From NCBI GenBank assembly GCA_947493285.1, contig CANLQH010000002.1, positions 1 to 64,000 of the forward strand: 64,000 nt of DNA, in the 5' to 3' direction. The notes below the pieces were generated by a model. The model made no database searches. It was not told where the DNA came from and was given only the letters and a program-made list of their open reading frames with translations. A program made the position numbers and the translations under genes. Positions 34,838 through 43,683 of this stretch are shown here, piece by piece. The DNA is from an uncultured Tenacibaculum sp. GTDB lineage: Bacteria > Bacteroidota > Bacteroidia > Flavobacteriales > Flavobacteriaceae. The first letter of the stretch is position 1, and each line of letters opens with the position of its first letter.

Positions 34838-36844
34838 TTAAATCACACGATTTAACTTTTCGAAAAGCCTGGTTTTCAACCCAGTATAGTTTGTAATTTC
34901 TTCTAAATCTAAATCAACGTTTTCTTCTTGAACAACTTTTAAAATTTCTTTTATTTTCTCTTCAATCAATACTCTTCGAAGGTTTAAAACAGCATCAGAA
35001 ACTAATTTTGGAAGTATCTTATTAGTCTCAGTAACGAAAACCTCTTTTCGTTCCCAATCACTTAATGAATATTTTTCTTCATCCATTAAAATATTGGTCA
35101 CCAAATTAGAAATACTTTGGTTCTCATGCATTATTAACTGATCGATAGAAATCTTTTCTTCTTGATTTAATTGATGGATTAACTCGTAATACGTTAATTT
35201 AAAAACCTCATCAGTAAATTCAATTTCATCTTCTTGTAAGTTTAAATACAGCTCATTGGAAACTGTATTTTGATACTCTTCTTTCTCCATTATTGGTCTC
35301 CCTTTTTCATCTACACCATCTACCCAATTTACAAAATCTACTACCTCATTACCATACAATAATAATATTCGTATAATTTCTTTTTCAAGAATGTTTAATT
35401 GATCTATCTTTTGATGTCTCTTACCACCTCCTTTTACAGGCATCATTCCCGCTTGTTCCTGAAAATATTCTGGCGGTGGTTGATTAGGGTCTTGTGATGA
35501 GCTACTTTTTTTAGAATTCGATTTACTTAAGCCTTTACTAATTAATTGAGCAAGCTCGCTAAATAAAACACGTTCGGAAATATCCATAATACGTGCACAC
35601 TCTTGCACATATATTTCTCGTTGAATTCCATCTGGTATTTTAGATATACTCGTAACTATATCACGAATTAAACCTGCTTTTTTAACAGGGTCATTCGCTG
35701 CATCTTTCATTAATAAAGACACTTTAAACTCAATAAAATCTTGCGCTTTATCTTCTAAATACTGTTTTAATTCTGCACTAGAATGTGATTTTGCAAAACT
35801 ATCCGGATCTTCACCTTCAGGAAAAGAAACCACTTTCACATTCATTCCTTGCTCTAGGATTAAATCAATTCCTCGGATTGAGGCTCTAATTCCAGCTGCA
35901 TCACCATCAAATAAAACAGTAATATTTTTAGTTAAACGATTTACCAAACGAATTTGATCGGAAGTTAATGCTGTACCAGAAGAAGCAACTACATTTTCTA
36001 CACCAGATTGATAAAATGAAATAACATCAGTATATCCTTCAACTAAAAAACAATTGTCTTGTTTCGCAATTTCCTTTTTAGCATGATAAATTCCGTATAA
36101 AATTTTACTCTTATGGTAAATATCACTCTCAGGAGAATTTAAATATTTGGCTGCTTTTTTATCGTTTGTAAGAATTCTACCTCCAAAACCTAAAATACGA
36201 CCAGACATACTATGTATCGGAAACATAACACGTCCTTTAAAACGATCGAATTTTCTAATTTGAGGTCCACCTTCTTTTACAATTGTTAAACCTGTAGATT
36301 TTAAATACTTTAAATCATATCCTTTATCTAAAGCTGCATTGGTAAAATTATCCCATTCGTCTTTACAATATCCTAAATCGAATTTTTCTATAACCTCTTC
36401 ACGAAACCCTCTTTCTTTGAAATATGACAAACCGATGGCTCTTCCGTTCTGAGAATTCATCAACACATCATGAAAATAATCTTTCGCAAATTTAGAAACC
36501 AAGAACATACTTTCTCGCTCATTCATCTGTTGCTTTTGCTCATCAGATTGTTCGGTTTCTTCGATTTCTATATTATACTTTTTTGCTAACCACTTTATAG
36601 CTTCAGGGTAGGTATAATGCTCATGTTCCATTAAAAACGAAACCGCATTTCCACCTTTCCCTGTACTGAAATCCTTCCATATTTGTTTTACAGGAGACAC
36701 CATAAAAGATGGAGTTCTTTCATCGGTAAACGGACTCAATCCTTTAAAACTACTTCCTGATTTTTTTAGCTGCACAAACTCGCCTATTACCTCTTCTACT
36801 CGGGCAGCTTCAAAAACTCTCTCTATGGTTTGTTGGGTTATCAT
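34838..36844 (-). CDS. dnaG: DNA primase with degenerate zinc-binding domain
   Basis: DnaG makes RNA primers for replication. From the ATG at 36844 (668 aa; the upstream TTG frame is not used) the protein has the CHC2-like N-terminal domain, the RNA polymerase core with TOPRIM (LVEGYTDVISFYQSGVENVVASSGTALT...VLFDGDAAG) and a helicase-binding C-terminal domain. In the N-terminal domain all zinc ligands are replaced: the usual C, H, C, C align with S37, T40, D58 and T61 (LSPFTDERTPSF; WKDFSTGKGGN). The fold around them is well kept, so the primase probably works without zinc here. Confidence 0.95.
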   Translation of the reverse strand: MITQQTIERVFEAARVEEVIGEFVQLKKSGSSFKGLSPFTDERTPSFMVSPVKQIWKDFSTGKGGNAVSFLMEHEHYTYPEAIKWLAKKYNIEIEETEQSDEQKQQMNERESMFLVSKFAKDYFHDVLMNSQNGRAIGLSYFKERGFREEVIEKFDLGYCKDEWDNFTNAALDKGYDLKYLKSTGLTIVKEGGPQIRKFDRFKGRVMFPIHSMSGRILGFGGRILTNDKKAAKYLNSPESDIYHKSKILYGIYHAKKEIAKQDNCFLVEGYTDVISFYQSGVENVVASSGTALTSDQIRLVNRLTKNITVLFDGDAAGIRASIRGIDLILEQGMNVKVVSFPEGEDPDSFAKSHSSAELKQYLEDKAQDFIEFKVSLLMKDAANDPVKKAGLIRDIVTSISKIPDGIQREIYVQECARIMDISERVLFSELAQLISKGLSKSNSKKSSSSQDPNQPPPEYFQEQAGMMPVKGGGKRHQKIDQLNILEKEIIRILLLYGNEVVDFVNWVDGVDEKGRPIMEKEEYQNTVSNELYLNLQEDEIEFTDEVFKLTYYELIHQLNQEEKISIDQLIMHENQSISNLVTNILMDEEKYSLSDWERKEVFVTETNKILPKLVSDAVLNLRRVLIEEKIKEILKVVQEENVDLDLEEITNYTGLKTRLFEKLNRVI

Positions 36845-36921
36845 AATTCTCAAAATACAGCTAACAAATATACTAGTTTTAGCTATTCACTCCTTAAAAA
36901 GCGAAGTCTTAACATATTTAA

Positions 36922-36952
36922 TTTGCTAAAAACATATAAATATATACTTTTG
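36922..36952 (+). promoter_or_regulatory. Promoter of the LRR protein gene
   Basis: TTTG (36922-36925) is followed after 19 bp by TACTTTTG (36945-36952), a near-consensus Bacteroidota -33/-7 pair ending 16 nt before the ATG. Confidence 0.65.
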
Positions 36953-36968
36953 GCACAAATTCCCTATT

Positions 36969-38312
36969 ATGAAAACAATTATATCCCTTTGTTTTACACT
37001 ACTTTTTGCTATTAACATCAATAGCCAAGAAACCATTACTATTCCAGATATCGGTTTAGAAGAATGTTTGATTGATTTAGGTATTGATTCTAACGGTTTA
37101 AACGGAAGTATTCTAGTAAGTGATGCTAAATATGTGGTTAACTTAAATATAAATGACCCGATTACCAACAAGTTACTTCCGAATGTACATTCGAAAGTTA
37201 AAGACTTAACTGGACTTGAACATTTTCCAAACTTAAAAAGGATAGATTGTTACGGAAATAATATCACCAAAATTGATTTATCTAAAAGTACATCTATTAC
37301 TTTTTTGAATTGTAGTAACAATAAAATTGAATCTTTAGACCTTAGTAATAATAAGGAATTAAACTACGTAAGTTGTGACAGTAACAAATTGCATACTTTA
37401 ATTTTAGGAGATAACCCTAACCTTGAAAGTTTGTATTGTAGTTCAAACAAGCTAACCTCTTTAAACGTAGAAGGTTGTTCAAATCTTGAAAGTTTTGATA
37501 CTACTGGAAATAAATTAAATACAATTATTGTTAGTAACGAACAACTTTCGAATACTCCTGAAGGATGGTATAAAGACGCAAACACTAAATACAGTAATAC
37601 TTTATCATCAGATAATTCAAGTACTAACAATAACCCTACTGTACAAGAAATAAAAAAAGAAACAACTCCTGCTACACAACAAACTACAGTTGCTCAGTCT
37701 ACTCCTGTAACAAACAATCAATCAAATGACTCTGCAGCTAATTATTTTCAAAAGTTTCAACTTTCTGTTATTACTGAATATGATAAATCAATTTTAAATG
37801 CCTCACATTTACAAAGTAAAAAAGACGAATTACAAAAGAAATACAATTTAAATCCTGACCAACTAAATAAATGGATTGCTAAATACTCTAATTTAAAAGT
37901 AAATAATAAAGGTGCTGATACAGTAACTCCTGTAAGAAATACGGCAACTTTCTTGTTGAAATTTAAAAAATCAGCAGTAGAAGAGTATGAAGAATTGGTT
38001 TTAAACTCAGCCTATTTACAAAGTAAAAAAGAAATAATTCAGAAAAAATATAATTTAAACCCTGAGGATTTCACAAAATGGATTAATTCTTTTGGAAATC
38101 ATGCTATAAAAGCTAGAACAAATAACTCTGCAGAAACTACAAAAAGTTTCTATGATAAATTTAAAAAATCTGTAGTTGAAGAATATGAGTTCTTAGTTTT
38201 AAACGCCACCTATATACAGAATAAGAAAAGAGAAATACAGCAAAAATATAACCTAACTGCTACTCAACTTAATGAATGGGTAAAAAAACATAGTAAAGTA
38301 AAAACTTTATAA
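36969..38312 (+). CDS. Secreted LRR protein with three helical (HTH-like) C-terminal repeats
   Basis: This 447-residue protein has a signal peptide (to about residue 18) and a Bacteroidota-type leucine-rich repeat block (about 70-185; units such as LNCSNNKIESLDLSNNKEL). A Thr/Gln/Asn/Ser linker (about 205-255) follows. Then come three copies of a roughly 50-residue unit near residues 257, 326 and 392, each of the form KFkkSVVEEYE.lvLNa.y.Q.KK.eiQqKYNL....LN.Wv.k. The unit's last helices resemble the HTH of IS3-type OrfA proteins, but the signal peptide argues for an extracytoplasmic role. I know no described family with this architecture. Confidence 0.8.
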   Translation: MKTIISLCFTLLFAININSQETITIPDIGLEECLIDLGIDSNGLNGSILVSDAKYVVNLNINDPITNKLLPNVHSKVKDLTGLEHFPNLKRIDCYGNNITKIDLSKSTSITFLNCSNNKIESLDLSNNKELNYVSCDSNKLHTLILGDNPNLESLYCSSNKLTSLNVEGCSNLESFDTTGNKLNTIIVSNEQLSNTPEGWYKDANTKYSNTLSSDNSSTNNNPTVQEIKKETTPATQQTTVAQSTPVTNNQSNDSAANYFQKFQLSVITEYDKSILNASHLQSKKDELQKKYNLNPDQLNKWIAKYSNLKVNNKGADTVTPVRNTATFLLKFKKSAVEEYEELVLNSAYLQSKKEIIQKKYNLNPEDFTKWINSFGNHAIKARTNNSAETTKSFYDKFKKSVVEEYEFLVLNATYIQNKKREIQQKYNLTATQLNEWVKKHSKVKTL

Positions 38313-38330
38313 GAACTATTTTATGACAAT

Positions 38331-38371
38331 AAAAAAAGACCACATTTAATTAAATGTGGTCTTTTTTTTTT
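38331..38371. terminator. Bidirectional terminator
   Basis: A perfect palindrome with arms AAAAAAAGACCACATTTAA / TTAAATGTGGTCTTTTTTT separates the convergent LRR and DUF2797 genes. Confidence 0.93.
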
Positions 38372-38388
38372 ACGGAAACATTATCAGC

Positions 38389-39183
38389 TTACACTAAACT
38401 TATTTTTACAACTAAACCTTCATTAGCACGAACATTAAAAACGGTATTATCTTCAAAAATTAAATACTGCCCTTTTAATCCTACTAGTTTACCTATATAA
38501 GATTCCTCTTTTACAATGTTCAAACTTTTAGGTTTTTCAGGATATCTTTCAACAGGAAAGTTAATTGTAGTTTCTTTATTATTTTCTATAAAATATTCTT
38601 GTACCTCCTCAGGAATAAACACTCTTAATTTCTCTTGCCAAGAAACTAAACTTTCATCTTCAATATCATTCTTTAACATCTTACGCCAATTCGTTTTATC
38701 AGCTACATGTTCTTTTAAAGCAACTTCAGTTATTCCTGCTAAATAACGATTCGGAACCTCAACTATTTCTATGGCTTCATGTGCTCCTTGATCTATCCAA
38801 CGAGTAGGTACTTGCTGCTTTCTTGTTACCCCAACTTTTACGTTACTTGAATTTGCTAAATACACAATATGCGGTTGTAACTGCACCTTTTGCTCATAGG
38901 CCAAATCTCTATCTTCAATACCTAAATGTGCCTTACTTAGTTCCGGCCGCATAATCCAATCTCCAGCATTTGGTGTTTCGAAAAAACAACTTTTACAAAA
39001 ACCTTGACGGTAAACTTGTTTTTCTAAATGACAATTTAAACACTCGTAAGTAACAAAACTCATTTCTATTTGCTTACCTATTAACTGATTCATATTTAAA
39101 AAATCAGATTTCATATCTAAATAATACTGTACTGTATCTAGATTTTCGGTCGCCATTTTTTTTAAAACTCCTTGGTATTGCAT
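38389..39183 (-). CDS. DUF2797 domain protein
   Basis: This 264-residue cytoplasmic protein matches DUF2797. An N-terminal zinc-finger-like pair (CLNCHLEKQVYRQGFCKSC, about 49-67) is followed by a GIY-YIG-like core (HIVYLANSSNVKVGVTRKQQVPTRWIDQGA). The biochemical role is unknown; GIY-YIG similarity suggests a nucleic-acid link. All four cysteines are present, unlike in DnaG and AccD from this genome. It is divergent from the GH3 gene. Confidence 0.85.
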   Translation of the reverse strand: MQYQGVLKKMATENLDTVQYYLDMKSDFLNMNQLIGKQIEMSFVTYECLNCHLEKQVYRQGFCKSCFFETPNAGDWIMRPELSKAHLGIEDRDLAYEQKVQLQPHIVYLANSSNVKVGVTRKQQVPTRWIDQGAHEAIEIVEVPNRYLAGITEVALKEHVADKTNWRKMLKNDIEDESLVSWQEKLRVFIPEEVQEYFIENNKETTINFPVERYPEKPKSLNIVKEESYIGKLVGLKGQYLIFEDNTVFNVRANEGLVVKISLV

Positions 39184-39250
39184 GTCTTAAATTTTAGTAC
39201 TTTTAACTTCAACAAACTTACAGTAAAAAAATTGAATTAAGAGTTAAGCT

Positions 39251-40759
39251 ATGGCGTTTCCATTTATAAATTCTATTATTTCTTGGTTTCTAAAAAAACG
39301 TAAGCACCAAGTAGAATTGTTTTTAAAATACCCTATTGATGTTCAAGATGAATTATTAATAAAACTCTTAAACACTGCTAAAAACACTGAGTTTGGAAAA
39401 CAACATTCGTTTTCATCGATAAAAAATTACACTGATTTTTCGAATAAAATTCCAATACAGAAATACGAGAGTATTGAACCTCTAATTGAGCGCTGTAGAA
39501 GAGGTGAACAAAACTTATTTTGGCCAACTCCTATTCGTTGGTTTGCAAAATCTAGTGGTACAACCAATGCTAAAAGTAAATTTATTCCTGTAAGTGATGA
39601 AGCTCTAGAAGGTTGCCATTTAAAAGCTGGAAAAGACATGTTGTGTTTATACATTAATAACAATGAAGAAACACAAATGTTTAAAGGAAAGGGATTGAAA
39701 TTAGGTGGTAGCACAGCCATATATGAAGACAACAACACCTACTTCGGAGATTTATCAGCAATTATTACCGAGAACCTTCCCTTTTGGGCCGATTTTAGTT
39801 CTGCTCCTAGCATGGAAGTTTCGTTAATGGCAGAATGGGAAACTAAAATGGAAGCTATTATTAATGAAACTATTAACGAAAATATTACAAGTTTAGTTGG
39901 AGTACCAAGTTGGATGCTAGTTTTATTAAACCGTGTTTTAGAGAAAACAGGAAAGGATAATATTTTAGAAGTTTGGCCCAATTTAGAAGTCTATTTTCAT
40001 GGAGGAATTAACTTCAATCCATATAGAGAACAATACAAAAAACTAATTCCGAAAGCCAATTTTAAATATTACGAAACCTATAATGCTTCAGAAGGTTTTT
40101 TTGGTATCCAAGATCAAAACAATTCTGATGAGTTATTATTAATGTTGGATTATGGTATTTTCTACGAATTTATTCCAATGGATACTTATGATGGAGAAAA
40201 CTCAAAAGCAATTCCACTTTCTGGAGTTAAAAAAGGCGTAAACTACGCAATTGTAATTACTACAAACGGAGGGCTTTGGCGTTATTTAATTGGTGATACA
40301 GTTAAATTTACTTCAACAGATCCATATAGAATAAAAATAACTGGTCGTACCAAACATCATATTAATGTTTTTGGAGAAGAGCTAATTATTGAAAATGCAG
40401 AGGAAGCTTTAAAAGCCGCAAGTGAGAAAACAAATGCAAGCATAAAAGACTATACAGTAGGTCCTGTTTTTATGGAAGGGAAAAGGAATGGCGCTCATGA
40501 ATGGATTATCGAGTTTGAAAACCCGCCAGAAAACTTAGCACTGTTTACTGAGTTACTTGACAATGCTTTAAAAAATTGCAATTCAGATTACGAAGCAAAG
40601 CGTTATAATAGTATGACTTTGTCAATGCCAAAAGTGCATCAAGCTCGTAAAGGGTTATTTTATGATTGGTTAAGTTTAAAAGGTAAATTAGGCGGACAAC
40701 ATAAAGTTCCTAGATTATCGAACACTCGTTGGTTTGTTGATGAATTATTAGAGTTATAA
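39251..40759 (+). CDS. GH3 family acyl-adenylate-forming enzyme
   Basis: This 502-residue protein belongs to the GH3 (auxin-responsive promoter) family, known in plants for conjugating hormones to amino acids. The ATP motifs are visible: RWFAKSSGTTNAKSKFIPVS (motif I), YNASEGFFGIQD (motif II), and WRYLIGDTVKFTS...KITGRTKHHINVFGEEL (motif III and hinge). Bacterial members occur widely in Bacteroidota with unknown substrates. The Crp/Fnr gene follows after 2 nt, implying co-transcription. Confidence 0.9.
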   Translation: MAFPFINSIISWFLKKRKHQVELFLKYPIDVQDELLIKLLNTAKNTEFGKQHSFSSIKNYTDFSNKIPIQKYESIEPLIERCRRGEQNLFWPTPIRWFAKSSGTTNAKSKFIPVSDEALEGCHLKAGKDMLCLYINNNEETQMFKGKGLKLGGSTAIYEDNNTYFGDLSAIITENLPFWADFSSAPSMEVSLMAEWETKMEAIINETINENITSLVGVPSWMLVLLNRVLEKTGKDNILEVWPNLEVYFHGGINFNPYREQYKKLIPKANFKYYETYNASEGFFGIQDQNNSDELLLMLDYGIFYEFIPMDTYDGENSKAIPLSGVKKGVNYAIVITTNGGLWRYLIGDTVKFTSTDPYRIKITGRTKHHINVFGEELIIENAEEALKAASEKTNASIKDYTVGPVFMEGKRNGAHEWIIEFENPPENLALFTELLDNALKNCNSDYEAKRYNSMTLSMPKVHQARKGLFYDWLSLKGKLGGQHKVPRLSNTRWFVDELLEL

Positions 40760-40761
40760 TT

Positions 40762-41322
40762 ATGAATTCTTTTCTAGAGCAAAACGCAGCCTTATTATTA
40801 GATAATCCTCAACTAGCTGAAGCTTTTCAGAATATTATGATGTTTGAAAAATATCCAAAACATCATATTCTACATGAATCTGGGACAATTTGCAATCACT
40901 TTTATATTATAACTTCTGGTATTGCTCGTGTATTTTACTATAAAGAAGATAAAGATATTACAGTACACTTCTCGGCTGAACAAGAAAGCATTACAACTAT
41001 AGATAGTTTTATTCAGCGAAAAAAAAGCAAATATAATATTGAAGCTCTTGAAGATTTAGAAGTCTTAAAAATAGCACATGCCGATTTAGAAAACTTATTT
41101 GAATCCAATCCTAAATTCGAACGCTTTGGCAGACTTTTTTTACAACAAATCTATATTGATTTAGTTGAGCGAATTGACGATTTACAATTACACTCAGCTC
41201 AAGAACGCTATCAAAAATTATTAGAAAAGAAACCTTACCTGTTTCAAAGAGTAGCATCTAAACATATTGCTTCATTTTTAGGAATGACCCCTGAAACTTT
41301 TAGTAGAATTAGAGGTAAATAA
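40762..41322 (+). CDS. Crp/Fnr family transcription regulator (FNR-like recognition helix)
   Basis: This 186-residue regulator has a cNMP-binding beta-roll (about 25-115), a dimer helix and a C-terminal HTH ending GMTPETFSRIRGK. E178-xx-S181-R182 is the ExxSR pattern by which FNR reads TTGAT half-sites. There is no N-terminal Cys cluster, so it is not an iron-sulfur oxygen sensor; the effector is unknown. The C-terminus stops right after the recognition helix. An exact TTGAT-N4-ATCAA palindrome begins just after its stop codon. Confidence 0.9.
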   Translation: MNSFLEQNAALLLDNPQLAEAFQNIMMFEKYPKHHILHESGTICNHFYIITSGIARVFYYKEDKDITVHFSAEQESITTIDSFIQRKKSKYNIEALEDLEVLKIAHADLENLFESNPKFERFGRLFLQQIYIDLVERIDDLQLHSAQERYQKLLEKKPYLFQRVASKHIASFLGMTPETFSRIRGK

Positions 41323-41323
41323 T

Positions 41324-41343
41324 TTCTTGATAATTATCAAGAA
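41324..41343. promoter_or_regulatory. FNR-type box between the Crp/Fnr and Coq4-like genes
   Basis: TTCTTGATAATTATCAAGAA is a perfect 20-bp palindrome that contains TTGAT-AATT-ATCAA, the exact FNR consensus spacing. Its centre (41333.5) is about 41-43 bp upstream of the transcription start predicted from the TATCTTTG at 41363. That is the usual position for class II activation. No T-run follows, so it is not a good terminator. Confidence 0.65.
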
Positions 41344-41362
41344 GAATTAAAACTCCCTAAAA

Positions 41363-41370
41363 TATCTTTG
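41363..41370 (+). promoter_or_regulatory. -7 promoter element of the Coq4-like gene
   Basis: TATCTTTG is an exact TAnnTTTG match 18 nt before the ATG at 41389. Confidence 0.6.
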
Positions 41371-41388
41371 TGTTATAATTAATCTATT

Positions 41389-41931
41389 ATGACAATAGCA
41401 CAAGCATTACAGCAGTTTTACAAAGACAATAATTTTGCCAAAGATGGTGGAGAAAGCGAAGATACTTTCGAGTTAAAATTTAAGTTTTTTACTTTAAAAC
41501 TACCTAACTCACAATTCAGAAAAGATGTAATTCACATCCATGACATTCAACATATTTTATATAATTGTGACACTACTTGGAAAGGTGAATCTTTTATAGC
41601 TGGTTGGGAAATTGCTACAGGGTTATGGAAACATTTACCAATTGGCCTCATGAGTTTATGGGCAATGGGGTTTTGCTTATTAAATTATCCTAAAGAAGTT
41701 TTATTAGGCTACAAAGCTGGCTTAAATTGTAAAGGAATTATAGATTTAAAAATATCTAAAGATGATCTTTTAAATTTATCTATTAATGAATTGAAAGAAA
41801 AAATCACAAAAAAGAAATCCATCAAGATCAATACTTTTCAATGGGTTATTTTTGTTTTGTGGGCTGCAGTTAGTCAACTTATTTTTCTTTTCCCTATAAT
41901 CTTACTAGCAATCGTTCTACTAATTAGTTAA
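41389..41931 (+). CDS. Coq4-like protein with HDxxHx11E motif
   Basis: This 180-residue protein contains H51-D52-x2-H55-x11-E67 (HIHDIQHILYNCDTTWKGE), the metal-binding motif HDxxHx11E of Coq4. Coq4 organises ubiquinone biosynthesis in mitochondria. The C-terminus adds a hydrophobic hairpin (about 148-180) likely to be membrane-embedded. Flavobacteria use menaquinone and normally lack ubiquinone, so a different lipid or quinone role is probable. The gene lies behind an FNR-like box and overlaps the convergent TonB-like gene by 12 nt. Confidence 0.65.
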   Translation: MTIAQALQQFYKDNNFAKDGGESEDTFELKFKFFTLKLPNSQFRKDVIHIHDIQHILYNCDTTWKGESFIAGWEIATGLWKHLPIGLMSLWAMGFCLLNYPKEVLLGYKAGLNCKGIIDLKISKDDLLNLSINELKEKITKKKSIKINTFQWVIFVLWAAVSQLIFLFPIILLAIVLLIS

Positions 41932-42387
41932 TATTCTAATTGGAAGTTGGTATTGAGTATTAACAGGTATTCCTCTTTTTATTGCAGGTGAAACCTTTGG
42001 TAATTTTTTTATTGAGTTTTGCAGTAAACTATCTAGTTTTGGCAATTCTGATTTTATATTCTCTGTAGATGAAATATTTAAAAGTTTAAATTTTCCTTTA
42101 TTGTTTATTAAAACATCTATTAAAATTACTTCATCGATAAAGTTTTCTGTTGTAAAATGATAAGCTTCCAAATTAACCGTAATCCTTTTTTGAATCTCAT
42201 CTCTAAAACAATTGGTTTTTGCTTTATCTAAAAGGTTTTTACAATTATCAAACGATGGTGACACATCTACCTTGGTAAAATCAATAATAGTATCAATACT
42301 TTGAGCTTTTTGCTTCTTCTCTACTGATATATAATTGCAAGAAATACATATAACTATTAATAAAAAAAAGGAGCAATAAAATCTCAT
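41920..42387 (-). CDS. Putative lipoprotein, TonB C-terminal-like
   Basis: This 155-residue protein has a lipoprotein signal (ICISC, Cys17). The C-terminal half (VILIDVLINNKGKFKLLNISS...LPKVSPAIKRGIPVNTQYQLPIRI) has the pattern of the TonB C-terminal fold found in many Bacteroidota lipoproteins. There is no proline-rich spacer, so it is not an ordinary energy transducer. It may be co-transcribed behind the TPR gene (36-nt gap). Confidence 0.65.
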   Translation of the reverse strand: MRFYCSFFLLIVICISCNYISVEKKQKAQSIDTIIDFTKVDVSPSFDNCKNLLDKAKTNCFRDEIQKRITVNLEAYHFTTENFIDEVILIDVLINNKGKFKLLNISSTENIKSELPKLDSLLQNSIKKLPKVSPAIKRGIPVNTQYQLPIRILTN

Positions 42388-42423
42388 CTATTTGATTTTT
42401 AGATGAAAGTACAAAAAATACTA

Positions 42424-43677
42424 CTATTCTAAAACCTCACCCTTCATGAAATAATATTTTTTAATTTCTTTTAATCTAGATTTTACTTGATCAGTTAATA
42501 ATGAATCTTTTTCTTCAAACCTATTCATGTAATTTTTATAAATTTTATAGGCTATTCTCTTGTCTTTATAAAAATTCTCTGTTGTAGTTGCCTGTTGATA
42601 TAAAGCTCTAAAATTTCTAGGATTTTCTTGATAAGCTTTTTTATAAAATACAATCTCATCTTTTGGCTTCCCCAATTCTTTATACACTCTAGCCAATTGA
42701 TAATATTCTGTATCTCTAGGTTCTTTTCCGGTAAAAGCAGCAGACATATAATTATACATTGCTTCTTTATAATCCTTTTGATCAAAAGCTATATCTCCTA
42801 AATAGGTGTATGATTTAAAATCATCTCTATCTATTCTTAGTGCCTTCTTAAAATACTTTTTTGCTTCATCATAATCTTTTAATTTATATAAAATTCTTCC
42901 CAACATTTTCTGTGTATAATGTTCGTTTGAAGCTAACGTATCAATTTTTTCTAATAAACTAATTGCTGGTAAATATTCTTTCCGTCTATATAAATCATTA
43001 ATCTTTAATTTGTTTAAAGCGATATGGTTTTGATTTACTTTCAATCCTTTATTTATAAATAGATTAGCCGAATCTCTATCCCTTAACAATGTGTACGAAA
43101 CTGCCAATTGATGGATTGCTTTTATATGTTTGTCATCATACTTATAAGCATCTAAAAAACTATCAATCTTTGGGTTTCTCTTTTTTAACATTGAAAATGC
43201 TAAGCCTAATTGATAATGATAATTAGCATTTGTTTTGTCTTTCTCGATTAAAAATTCAAAAAATTTCTTGGCTTTTAAAGGTTGTTTAGTTTGCAAATAC
43301 AATTTACCAAGTTGATAATTAATTAATAAGTTATCAGCATCTTTTTTAATAATCTCTTCAAAAATTGAAATTGCTTTTTGTTGTTTTCTCTCTTTTTGAT
43401 AAGCTTTTCCTAAACTAACTTTAGTCGCATAATCATCTTTTAGCTCTAAAGCTTGTTCGAAATATTTTGCGGCTTTTTTATGAGCATCTATCGATGTATA
43501 AATTTTAGCTGTTTTTACATTGGTTTTAAATGTGGGTGGTAGCTTTTTAAGCTGCACTAATGCTTTCTTGTAACGTCCAATAGTTAGCAAACTATCAATT
43601 GATTTAAAAGCCGAAGTTTGTGCTTCGGCTTTTATGAATCCAATTACTAAAACAATAATTAAAATTCTCTTTTTCAT
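42424..43677 (-). CDS. Secreted TPR-repeat protein
   Basis: This 417-residue protein has a signal peptide (to about residue 19) and about ten tetratricopeptide repeats over most of its length, such as AKKYFKKALRIDRDDFKSYTYLGDIAFDQKDYKEAMYNYMSAA. TPR arrays act as protein-binding scaffolds in the periplasm. It starts 6 nt after the DUF4350-like gene and so belongs to the BlaI/BlaR1 operon. Confidence 0.88.
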   Translation of the reverse strand: MKKRILIIVLVIGFIKAEAQTSAFKSIDSLLTIGRYKKALVQLKKLPPTFKTNVKTAKIYTSIDAHKKAAKYFEQALELKDDYATKVSLGKAYQKERKQQKAISIFEEIIKKDADNLLINYQLGKLYLQTKQPLKAKKFFEFLIEKDKTNANYHYQLGLAFSMLKKRNPKIDSFLDAYKYDDKHIKAIHQLAVSYTLLRDRDSANLFINKGLKVNQNHIALNKLKINDLYRRKEYLPAISLLEKIDTLASNEHYTQKMLGRILYKLKDYDEAKKYFKKALRIDRDDFKSYTYLGDIAFDQKDYKEAMYNYMSAAFTGKEPRDTEYYQLARVYKELGKPKDEIVFYKKAYQENPRNFRALYQQATTTENFYKDKRIAYKIYKNYMNRFEEKDSLLTDQVKSRLKEIKKYYFMKGEVLE

Positions 43678-43683
43678 ATATTT

